Of a stretch of 5,430 bases of DNA, positions 1 through 5,430 are shown in pieces. The DNA comes from Muribaculaceae bacterium (GTDB lineage Bacteria; Bacteroidota; Bacteroidia; Bacteroidales; Muribaculaceae). Below the pieces are notes generated by a model. That model was given only the letters and a program-made list of their open reading frames with translations. It did no database searches and was not told the origin of the DNA. How positions within the stretch are numbered: position 1 is the first letter of the stretch; the number at the start of each line of letters is the position of its first letter. Position numbers and translations under genes: made by a program. The stretch spans positions 1-5,430 of the forward strand of contig JAIDUY010000365.1 of the NCBI GenBank assembly GCA_029059965.1. The letters run 5' to 3'.

Positions 1-642
1 GCGTTCCCATTTTGTCGAGAAGATGGTGAACTGTACGGCCTGGCGGTTGGTGTTGATAATGAGGTCGGCAACGTAGGAGCAGAGGAAGAGGACAATGAAG
101 CCGAACACGACTTTCTCGATTTCGTGGGTGATGAAGTAGCTCGACGAAATGATGAATACGTCGACGTAGAGCATCGTGCGGCCTACCGTTACGTTTGTGT
201 ACTTCGACACCATGGCGGCGATGATGTCGGTGCCTCCGCTGGAGCCGTTGTGGGTGAAGGCGAGGCCTACGCCAAGTCCGGCGCACATGCCGCCTATGAC
301 GATGTTCAGGAACGGCTCGTGGGTGAATCCTTCGGAAAGCAGGGGTTGGAATATGCTCATGAACACCGATATCATCACGGCGCCGTAGATTGTGCCGAAC
401 ACGAACTGACGGCCCACGATGCGGTATGCGATGGCCAGCAGAAACAGGTTGAGGGCCAGCGAGGTGATACCTACAGGTATGCCCGTCAGAAAGTAGACGA
501 TAGTGCCGATACCGGCCAGGCCACCGATTACCACTCGTTCCGGAAGAATGAATCCGCAGAAACCGAATGAATAGATGGCCATGCCGAGGGTTATGAAAAT
601 GTAGTCTTTAGCAGACCGCCACAGATTCAGTTTGTTTTTCAT
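1..642 (-). CDS. YitT-family (DUF161/DUF2179) integral membrane protein, C-terminus cut by the window edge
   Basis: The frame is open from an ATG at 642 to the left edge (214 codons, no stop), so the 3' end is missing. The translation is strongly hydrophobic, with about six to seven likely membrane segments near residues 14-33, 38-54, 57-76, 80-99, 111-130, 155-171 and 177-196. Two internal glycine-rich repeats typical of the YitT membrane domain are visible: VVIGGLAGIG (37-46) and GSSGGTDIIA (133-142), each followed by a similar stretch ending in G. The last visible residues (RQAVQFTIFS, 200-209) match the place where the cytoplasmic DUF2179 domain normally begins. Family members are usually about 280-300 residues, so roughly 70-85 residues lie outside. 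The family is a broadly distributed inner-membrane protein of unknown transport or sensing role. The 642 start puts a short basic N-terminus (MKNKLNLWRSAKDY) before the first membrane segment, as expected. The next Met, at residue 21, would cut into that segment. Family call is sure; function is not known. Confidence 0.93.
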   Translation of the reverse strand, partial: MKNKLNLWRSAKDYIFITLGMAIYSFGFCGFILPERVVIGGLAGIGTIVYFLTGIPVGITSLALNLFLLAIAYRIVGRQFVFGTIYGAVMISVFMSIFQPLLSEGFTHEPFLNIVIGGMCAGLGVGLAFTHNGSSGGTDIIAAMVSKYTNVTVGRTMLYVDVFIISSSYFITHEIEKVVFGFIVLFLCSYVADLIINTNRQAVQFTIFSTKWER

Positions 643-689
643 AATTGATAGTTATGCTTTTTTCAGCCTGTCGTTGAATGTTTTTTCTG
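643..689 (-). other. A-rich spacer between the DUF4831 gene and the yitT-like gene, no Shine-Dalgarno
   Basis: This 47-bp gap reads, in the minus direction, through two A6 runs (T6 on the plus strand at 681-686 and 658-663, 23 bp apart) and then GCATAACTATCAATT into the ATG at 642. There is no GGAGG-like element in front of the start. A-rich, SD-less leaders are usual in Bacteroidetes. I see no match to the Bacteroidetes TTTG / TAnnTTTG promoter and no stem followed by a U-tract, so the yitT-like gene is most simply read by extension of the upstream transcript. Confidence 0.45.
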
Positions 690-1784
690 TCACTGACGGC
701 TGACCGGACCCAGCTCTGCCACCGAGCCTGTCGTCGGGTCGAAGATTGCCATCGAGGGCTCGCGTTTGTCGCTGAAAAGCGATGGATTGAGGCCGAAGAC
801 AACACCCAGCTGGGCGACGTCGATGTCGGCGGTGGCGACGGTGTTGCCGGCGTAGCCTACGCTCAGGCGTGCCCGGCCGGGCACGCGGTAGGCCACTCCG
901 CCGCGGGGGAATGTCTTGACCTCACCTTTTTCGTTTACCGGAAGTTCGCCTCGCTCAAGCACGCTCATGTCCAGTGTTACGGGTGCACCGGCAAGGTTGT
1001 CGGCCTCGATGATGCCGTCGGTCACGGAGATACGGGCTATCACGCGGCCGTCGACATCGGTGCTGTCGGGTGTGAATGTAACCTTGCCCACGACGGTGCG
1101 TGTGCGGCGCGTGCCGGTGAACATCGCCGTCAGCGCGGCCTCCTGAGCCGACAGATTGTCCAGCACCAGCTGCATGGCGGCGCCGTCGCTGGGCATGTTG
1201 TCGGCCTGGCCGGAAAGGATGTCCGAACGCATCTCGCGCAGTTCGAAGATGCGCTGGGCGGCGAGTTCGGCACGCTTCGATGTCGACGAACTGCGTGCCA
1301 TCTCCTGCGTTATGGCGTGGCGTGCAGCCTCGGTCTCGAGTGCTGTCGGAGCGGCGTCGCGGGCTTGCGGAATCTCGGCTGCGGCAGTCTCGGGGGCGTT
1401 TTCGATGTTGCTGCCCACCGGAATGTTGTCGGGTGTGAGCAGTATCGATGTCGTGCTTCCGTTCTTGAACTGGGCCAGCCACTGCTCTTCGGGGTCGGCC
1501 ACGCCGCGCGGCACGATTACGGCCTCGGTCAGCCGTGCCGACTGGCTTGCGGCGGTGATGGCGTTGCCGACGCCGAGATGACGCCGGGCGTAGTTGTGGA
1601 ACTCGCCGGGAGCCTCTTCGGTAATCTCTGCCACAAGGTAGATGTCGGCCACGGTTCTGGGCAGATTGTATATCAGCCCGTATTCGTTTGCCTTGCCTGC
1701 GTTTATGCGCTGCGATGTCTGCGCGTTAAGCCCGGCTGCTGAGCCGGCTATGGCGAGGACGGCGAGGAGTGTTCGGATAGTCAT
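690..1784 (-). CDS. Exported DUF4831 family protein of unknown function
   Basis: The protein has 364 residues. The open frame extends upstream to 1934, inside nnr, but the ATG at 1784 is chosen because it starts a clear signal peptide (MTIRTLLAVLAIAGSAAGLNA) with probable signal peptidase I cleavage after Ala21, before Gln22. There is no cysteine anywhere, so it is not a lipoprotein and forms no disulfides. Recognisable DUF4831 signatures, from memory, are the mature N-terminal GLIYNLPRT (36-44) and a conserved helical stretch at about 170-225 with AAQRIFELR, a Gly-Gln-Ala-Asp segment, SDGAAM and EAALTAMFTG. Between them lies an Ala/Glu-rich linker (about 130-165) that looks low in complexity. 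The C-terminal third (230-364) is rich in short beta-like segments, including a GGVAYRVPGRA motif. It probably acts in the periplasm or at the outer membrane. No enzymatic motif is visible. It starts only 10 bp after the nnr stop, so it is almost certainly co-transcribed. Family call fairly sure; role unknown. Confidence 0.88.
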   Translation of the reverse strand: MTIRTLLAVLAIAGSAAGLNAQTSQRINAGKANEYGLIYNLPRTVADIYLVAEITEEAPGEFHNYARRHLGVGNAITAASQSARLTEAVIVPRGVADPEEQWLAQFKNGSTTSILLTPDNIPVGSNIENAPETAAAEIPQARDAAPTALETEAARHAITQEMARSSSTSKRAELAAQRIFELREMRSDILSGQADNMPSDGAAMQLVLDNLSAQEAALTAMFTGTRRTRTVVGKVTFTPDSTDVDGRVIARISVTDGIIEADNLAGAPVTLDMSVLERGELPVNEKGEVKTFPRGGVAYRVPGRARLSVGYAGNTVATADIDVAQLGVVFGLNPSLFSDKREPSMAIFDPTTGSVAELGPVSRQ

Positions 1785-1794
1785 GATGATGGCG

Positions 1795-3387
1795 TTATTT
1801 TTTTTGTTGAGCTGTCTGTATTGCTTCGATAGCCGGGCCGACAGCAGCCGCGATGTCCTCGGCAGTGGTGCCCGCGATGCCGTGTTCCTCGGCCGCGATG
1901 CGTCCGGCGATTCCGTGTATGTAGACTCCGGCAACCGCTGCTATCTCGGGGCTGAGATGCTGCGCGATAAGGCCTGTGATGAGTCCGGAGAGCACATCGC
2001 CCGAGCCTGCCGTGGCAAGGGCTTCGGTGCCCGACGAATTGACCGCTACCGAGCCGTTGGGCCACACTGTCTGGGTGTAATGCCCTTTCAGCACGACAAT
2101 CACCTGATAGCGGGCGCTCACTTCGATGGCCTTGAGGAGCCTTGCCGAAGCCGATGGCTGGATGCCGAATAGGCGGTCGAATTCGCCTGCATGGGGCGTC
2201 AGCACGCTGCGTGGCGGAATGAGGTCGAGCATCGACGGTCGCATGGCGATGCAGTTGAGGGCGTCTGCGTCGAGCACCAGTGGCTGTCGGTTGGCCCCGG
2301 CGAGCTTGAGCATCTGCTCAAGTCCCTGGATAGTGGCGTCGGAACGTCCTATGCCGGGGCCGACGCCGATGCCGTCGGCTTCGACATTGCTCTCGAAGCG
2401 CTTGATGTCCATGTCGCCGCCGTCGGTCTCGAACATAGCCGAGGGCACGGAGGTCTGCATCACATAGAAAGCGCAGCGCGGGCCGTGGCATACGACCTTG
2501 CCGCAGCCCGAGCGCGTGGCCGCCCGCGCTGCCAGCACGGCGGCCCCGAGCATGCCGTAGCTGCCAGCGTATATCAGGGCTGTGCCGAGGTCGGCTTTGC
2601 TCGCAAAGGGGTCGCGTCGCGGCACCACCGCGCGTATGCCCGCACCGTCGACAAGCCTCGAGTGACATTTGATGCTCTTGAGGACTTCGCGGGGGTAGGG
2701 CAGCACGAGCGTCTTCCAGCGCCCTAAAAGCTCGGCGTTTTCGGGCATATAGAACGCGAGGGTGGGGCCTACGAGCGTCAGCGTCAGATGGGCATGGACG
2801 ATGTTGCGGTTTATCATGCCCACCGACAGCTCGGGCGACATCCCCGACGGGAGGTCGATGGATATTACCTTGGCACCCTGTTCGTTGATACGCCGCGCCA
2901 TGGCCTGGTAGCCGCCACGCAGGGGCGTCTTGTACTCGCGGCCGAAAAGACCGTCGACCACTATCATGCCCGGAGCCATGTCAGGCATCCGCAGGTTGAG
3001 GTCGATAGTCTCGAACAGATATTCCTCGCCCGCAGCCTCGACAAATCGTCCACGCGCCAGCCTTGTGTCCGGCCCGAGCAGATTCCCACCTATATTAATA
3101 AGGTAAACCTCGGCCGGGCAGCCGTGCGAGTGGAGCACGCTTGCAGTCTCGAGAGCATAGGCTCCGTTGATGGCATCGCCCGCAAAGACCACCACGCGCA
3201 TGTCGCTGTCGCCGCGTTCGGCCAGCACCTCGGTGGCGACAGCGCCTCCGACAGCGTGGATGAACTCGGCGCGACGTGCCAGAGCATCCTTAAGTGCGGT
3301 GCCGGTCAGGCTCTTGAGGTCCTCGGTCCGCCCCAGGATGGAATCGAGCACGCGCTCGATGTCGCCCGGTGTGTAGATATTGCGCAT
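1795..3387 (-). CDS. nnr: NAD(P)H-hydrate repair protein Nnr: degenerate YjeF_N epimerase domain fused to ADP-dependent NAD(P)HX dehydratase
   Basis: The protein has 530 residues, close to the usual 500-520 of bacterial two-domain Nnr proteins. It repairs hydrated NADH/NADPH in the cytoplasm: the N-domain normally interconverts the R and S epimers and the C-domain dehydrates S-NAD(P)HX using ADP. C-domain motifs (about 245-525) are strong: AGSYGMLGAAVLAARAATRSG (274-294), ADGIGVGPGIG (337-347), LVLDADALN (370-378), LTPHAGEFDRL (396-406), VLKGHYT (432-438), ATAGSGDVLSG (458-468, with the catalytic-type Asp464) and GVYIHGIAG (487-495). The N-domain fold is recognisable from VVDGLFG (143-149) and ISIDLPSGM (175-183), but the usual GPGNNGGD(G/A) loop reads GDAINGAYA (70-78), and the N-terminal MERA-type helix is also poorly matched. 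The dehydratase role is likely; epimerase activity is doubtful. The ATG at 3387 follows a weak AAGG element and lies 21 bp after the trxA stop. The gene ends in an A8 run and TAA, 10 bp before the DUF4831 gene. Confidence 0.95.
   Translation of the reverse strand: MRNIYTPGDIERVLDSILGRTEDLKSLTGTALKDALARRAEFIHAVGGAVATEVLAERGDSDMRVVVFAGDAINGAYALETASVLHSHGCPAEVYLINIGGNLLGPDTRLARGRFVEAAGEEYLFETIDLNLRMPDMAPGMIVVDGLFGREYKTPLRGGYQAMARRINEQGAKVISIDLPSGMSPELSVGMINRNIVHAHLTLTLVGPTLAFYMPENAELLGRWKTLVLPYPREVLKSIKCHSRLVDGAGIRAVVPRRDPFASKADLGTALIYAGSYGMLGAAVLAARAATRSGCGKVVCHGPRCAFYVMQTSVPSAMFETDGGDMDIKRFESNVEADGIGVGPGIGRSDATIQGLEQMLKLAGANRQPLVLDADALNCIAMRPSMLDLIPPRSVLTPHAGEFDRLFGIQPSASARLLKAIEVSARYQVIVVLKGHYTQTVWPNGSVAVNSSGTEALATAGSGDVLSGLITGLIAQHLSPEIAAVAGVYIHGIAGRIAAEEHGIAGTTAEDIAAAVGPAIEAIQTAQQKK
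1798..1805 (-). repeat. A8 homopolymer (T8 on plus strand) at the 3' end of nnr
   Basis: In the minus direction the nnr gene ends CAACAAAAAAAATAA (Gln-Gln-Lys-Lys-stop), giving eight A in a row just before the TAA. This is the longest homopolymer in the window. Loss of one A would move the ribosome into the frame of the downstream DUF4831 gene, which is open across this point. The run is a plausible site for polymerase slippage or a sequencing length error; no functional use is shown. Confidence 0.7.
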
Positions 3388-3408
3388 TGTCTGCCTTGCG
3401 GTTTCTGC

Positions 3409-3735
3409 TTAGAGTGCAAGAAGCTCGTCGATTTTTGCGCGGAGGGTTTCTTCTTTCTGAAGGCCTGCCAGGCGGATTCCGGTGGCTTTGCCGTCCTTGA
3501 AGAACAGGAAGGCGGGAATGCTCATCACGCGGTTTTCCACGCAGAATTCATTCCACTCGTCGGTGTTGTACTTGCCGATTACGATGTCGTGGTCGGCGTA
3601 TTCTTCTGCCAGTTTCTCCACGACAGGGCTCATGGCCATGCACGGGCCGCACCAGGTTGCCCAGAAGTCGATTACTACGGGTTTGCCACTTGCTATGATG
3701 TCTTTGACGTTTTCGTCGGTAAATGTAAATTCCAT
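3409..3735 (-). CDS. trxA: Thioredoxin (WCGPC active site)
   Basis: The protein has 108 residues, the normal length for a single-domain cytoplasmic thioredoxin; there is no signal peptide. The core VVIDFWATWCGPC (20-32) carries the redox pair Cys29/Cys32 and the buried Asp23 equivalent to E. coli Asp26. The cis-proline loop is MSIPAF (71-76, Pro74), followed by LFFKDGK (77-83) and the glycine of LAGLQ (89-93). It would reduce protein disulfides and be recharged by thioredoxin reductase, which is not in the window. Oddities are Met instead of the common Lys right after CGPC, Ala instead of Thr after the cis-proline, and an extra Cys65. The ATG at 3735 is the only sensible start: it begins just before the first strand (MEFTFTDENV). 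The upstream sequence is A-rich without Shine-Dalgarno. It lies 65 bp after dnaE and 21 bp before nnr. Thioredoxin next to dnaE is, as I recall, common in Bacteroidales. Confidence 0.95.
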   Translation of the reverse strand: MEFTFTDENVKDIIASGKPVVIDFWATWCGPCMAMSPVVEKLAEEYADHDIVIGKYNTDEWNEFCVENRVMSIPAFLFFKDGKATGIRLAGLQKEETLRAKIDELLAL

Positions 3736-3800
3736 TGTTGAGTCTGTTGTTAGTGTTAAGCGTGTATGTACTTTGTATGTTGGCGGCCGGTCGCTTGTCC
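3736..3800 (-). other. dnaE-trxA spacer; possible site of a promoter or regulator, none identified
   Basis: This is the longest non-coding stretch in the window (65 bp). In the minus direction it starts with a GC-rich segment containing the palindrome CGGCCG (plus strand 3784-3789), passes a 7-bp direct repeat, and ends in an A/C-rich leader (AACAACAGACTCAACA) before the trxA ATG. No U-tract follows the GC-rich segment, so it is not a convincing terminator. I find no TAnnTTTG element. Either trxA is read through from dnaE, or it has a promoter I cannot recognise. Confidence 0.4.
3763..3780 (-). repeat. 7-bp direct repeat ACATACA, 11-bp period
   Basis: In the minus direction ACATACA occurs twice with a 4-base spacer (plus strand TGTATGT at 3763-3769 and 3774-3780). 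The 11-bp period is close to one helical turn, and the pair sits 28 bp upstream of the trxA start. This could be an operator half-site pair, or chance in a short A/C-rich stretch. Confidence 0.4.
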
Positions 3801-5430
3801 TTAGCCGCGTTTGCGTTCCAGATGGTACTCGATTTCGGCGTTATCGAGCGATTTAAGCAGATGTCGCGTCGGAGCCACACGCATGGCGCTCTGGAAGCGA
3901 AGCTTGCGTCCGAGCTCCGGCTCGGAGACGGTGAACTCGATGTCGACCGGTTCCTCGGGGCTCGCCGCTCCCTTTTCGAGAAGCTCGGTCACGACGCCTA
4001 TCTGCTGGGGCGACAGGCTTATGTTCAGGCTTTTGAACATCTTGCCGCGCAGGTCTTTCAGGCTCGCAATCTTCTCGACATTGAAGCGTATGTCGCCGCG
4101 TCGGTCGGGCTTGAAGGTGCCCGTGACGAGCACCGGAGTGCCCACCGACAGCATCGGGCCGAACTCGGCACGCTGGCGCTCGAACAGGGCGAAGTCGGTG
4201 GCGCCGGTGAAGTCTTCGATTTTTACTATGGTCATCGTGCTGCCGCGCTGTGTCGACCGCTCGCTGATTTCCATAATCATGCCGGCTATGCTCACGGGAG
4301 TCGTGCCGGCGCTGCTTATCTCGTTCTTTTCACTGATGGAGTAGTCCACGCCGTGTTCGACCTCGATGCGGTATGGGTCGAGGGGGTGGGCCGACAGGTA
4401 CATTCCCACCAGTTCGCGCTCTTTGTCGAGTTTGGTGAGGACGGGCCACTCCGGAGCCGATTGCAGCTGCGGGCGGCTCGAGCTGCGGAGCTCTTCGTCG
4501 TCGAATCCGAACAGCGAGTTCGCCTGCTCGCTCTGGGAATTCTGATATTGCGCGCCGTAGCGCAGCAGTATTTCCGAGGCGCTCTCGCCGCGTTTGCCTA
4601 TCTCGGCGACGAGGTCCTCGCGCTTGGTGCCCTCGAAGCAGTCGAAGGCTCCGGCCAGCACAAGGCCGTCGAACACGCGGCGGTTCAGCGCCGACGAGGG
4701 CACACGCTCCACGAAGTCGTAGATGTCCTTGAACTGTCCTCCGGCCTCGCGTGCCTCGATAATCTTGCGCACCACATCGCCGCCGATGCCCTTGATGGCG
4801 CTCAGGCCGAAGCGGATGTCGCCCGAGGCCGTCACGCCGAAGGTTACGGCACTTTCATTGATGTCAGGGCCCTTAACGTTCAGTCCCATGGCCTTGCATT
4901 CGTCCATGTAGAAGGTCATCGTCGTGATGTCCGACAGGTTTCGGCTCAGCACGGCGGCCATGTATTCGGCCGGATAGTTGGCCTTGAGGTAGCCGGTCTG
5001 GAATGCTACCCAGCTGTAGCATGTGGCATGGCTCTTGTTGAAGGCGTACGACGCGAACTTCTCCCACTCGGCCCATATCTTTTCGAGCACCTTGGGGTCG
5101 TGGCCGCGTTCCTTGCCGCCGTCCATGAAGATGTCCTTGAGCTCGTTCATCTTCTCGATCATCTTCTTGCCCATGGCCTTGCGCAGGGTGTCGCTCTGGC
5201 CGCGGGTCAGACCGCCGAGAAGACGCGACAGAAGCATCACCTGTTCCTGATAGACGGTAATGCCGTAGGTATCTTTGAGATACTGCTCCATCTCGGGGAT
5301 GTCGTACACGATTTCGTGGCGGCCGTGCTTGCGCTCGATGAACTCGGGAATGTTCTCCATCGGGCCCGGGCGGTAGAGGGCGTTCATGGCGATGCGGTCC
5401 ACGAACACTGTGGGCTTGAGCTCGCGCAGG
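3801..5430 (-). CDS. dnaE: DNA polymerase III alpha subunit (DnaE), C-terminal part; 5' end outside the window
   Basis: The frame is open from the right edge to a TAA at 3801-3803, giving 542 residues (counted here from the first whole codon, Leu at 5429). The first residues (LRELKPT, then VDRIAMNALYRPGPMENI) are in mid-domain, so the apparent GTG at 5408 is an internal valine, not a start. Visible parts in order: the finger domain (about 1-180) with LYRPGP (18-23), YGITVYQEQVM (55-65), LRKAMGKK (82-89) and FNKSHA (130-135); the helix-hairpin-helix region (about 188-265) with FGLSAIKGIG (207-216) and LNRRVFDGLVLAGAFD (248-263); QANSLF (302-307), a QxxxLF-type match to the internal beta-clamp-binding motif; an OB-fold (about 378-460); and a C-terminal domain (about 470-542) in the place of the tau-binding region. 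The PHP domain and the three catalytic palm aspartates lie outside. It is the replicative polymerase of the cytoplasmic replisome. The visible part shows no frameshift or intein. Confidence 0.98.
   Translation of the reverse strand, partial: LRELKPTVFVDRIAMNALYRPGPMENIPEFIERKHGRHEIVYDIPEMEQYLKDTYGITVYQEQVMLLSRLLGGLTRGQSDTLRKAMGKKMIEKMNELKDIFMDGGKERGHDPKVLEKIWAEWEKFASYAFNKSHATCYSWVAFQTGYLKANYPAEYMAAVLSRNLSDITTMTFYMDECKAMGLNVKGPDINESAVTFGVTASGDIRFGLSAIKGIGGDVVRKIIEAREAGGQFKDIYDFVERVPSSALNRRVFDGLVLAGAFDCFEGTKREDLVAEIGKRGESASEILLRYGAQYQNSQSEQANSLFGFDDEELRSSSRPQLQSAPEWPVLTKLDKERELVGMYLSAHPLDPYRIEVEHGVDYSISEKNEISSAGTTPVSIAGMIMEISERSTQRGSTMTIVKIEDFTGATDFALFERQRAEFGPMLSVGTPVLVTGTFKPDRRGDIRFNVEKIASLKDLRGKMFKSLNISLSPQQIGVVTELLEKGAASPEEPVDIEFTVSEPELGRKLRFQSAMRVAPTRHLLKSLDNAEIEYHLERKRG

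Noticed and set aside
663..703. Inverted repeat TCAGCC / GGCTGA (663-668 and 698-703) as a terminator after the DUF4831 gene
   Set aside because: The arms are only 6 bp with a 29-base loop, and in the minus-strand transcript the following run is A, not U.
678..1742. A 354-codon plus-strand open frame opposite the DUF4831 gene
   Set aside because: Its product is rich in Cys, His, Gly and Arg in a pattern typical of antisense reading of GC-rich codons. It has no recognisable domain and lies fully opposite a gene with a signal peptide and family signatures.
1785..1934. A longer DUF4831 product starting at 1934
   Set aside because: The extra 50 residues are Arg/Ser-rich, overlap the conserved end of nnr, and would bury a clear signal peptide that begins at 1784.
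2788..3741. A 317-codon plus-strand open frame opposite nnr and trxA
   Set aside because: It spans two well-supported minus-strand genes and their gap, has no known motif, and shows the same antisense His/Cys/Val-rich composition.
3763..3780. A plus-strand Bacteroidetes -7 promoter element at TACTTTG
   Set aside because: It has one base too few between TA and TTTG to match TAnnTTTG, and there is no plus-strand gene for it to serve.
3782..3794. GC-rich palindromic segment after the dnaE stop as an intrinsic terminator
   Set aside because: The self-complementary core is only CGGCCG, leaving no real loop, and no U-tract follows it in the minus direction.
5406..5408. GTG at 5408 as the start of dnaE
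   Set aside because: The same frame continues upstream with LRELKPT, which matches the interior of DnaE. The codon is an internal valine and the gene runs off the window.
1..5430. A mobile element, CRISPR array, tRNA, defence or other new multi-gene system
   Set aside because: All the sequence is explained by five same-strand chromosomal genes with short gaps. No transposase, integrase, repeat array, RNA-gene fold or anomalous composition is visible.

Overview
The window looks like ordinary chromosomal DNA from a member of the Bacteroidales. Its fairly GC-rich composition and protein style suggest the Muribaculaceae (Duncaniella/Muribaculum-like gut bacteria). This placement rests on three things: a DUF4831 protein, a family known to me only from Bacteroidetes; start codons with little or no Shine-Dalgarno sequence; and the similarity of the DnaE, thioredoxin and Nnr proteins to Bacteroidales relatives as I remember them. 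I could not run a search, so the family-level assignment is an inference.

All five genes lie on the minus strand, so transcription runs from high to low coordinates. From right to left they are: the C-terminal 542 residues of the replicative DNA polymerase III alpha subunit (dnaE, cut by the right edge); a 65-bp gap with a short direct repeat; a 108-residue thioredoxin (trxA); after 21 bp, a 530-residue two-domain NAD(P)HX repair protein (nnr); after 10 bp, an exported DUF4831 protein of unknown function; and after 47 bp, the first 214 residues of a YitT-family membrane protein (cut by the left edge). The tight spacing from trxA to DUF4831, with no visible terminator between any pair of genes, fits a single transcription unit.

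The proteins do not form an obvious pathway. Thioredoxin (thiol reduction) and Nnr (repair of hydrated NADH/NADPH) are both housekeeping redox functions. The DUF4831 protein is predicted to act outside the cytoplasm and YitT in the inner membrane. Nothing mobile, no RNA gene, no CRISPR array and no prophage signal is visible. The long plus-strand open frames are shadows of the minus-strand genes.

I do not see a new biological system here. The observation most worth checking is in Nnr: the C-terminal dehydratase domain looks complete, but the N-terminal epimerase domain has lost most of the GNNGGD-type loop that normally binds the nucleotide substrate. Minor points are a divergent thioredoxin, an A8 run at the nnr stop codon that lies one base away from a fusion with the next gene, and a 7-bp direct repeat with 11-bp period in front of trxA.
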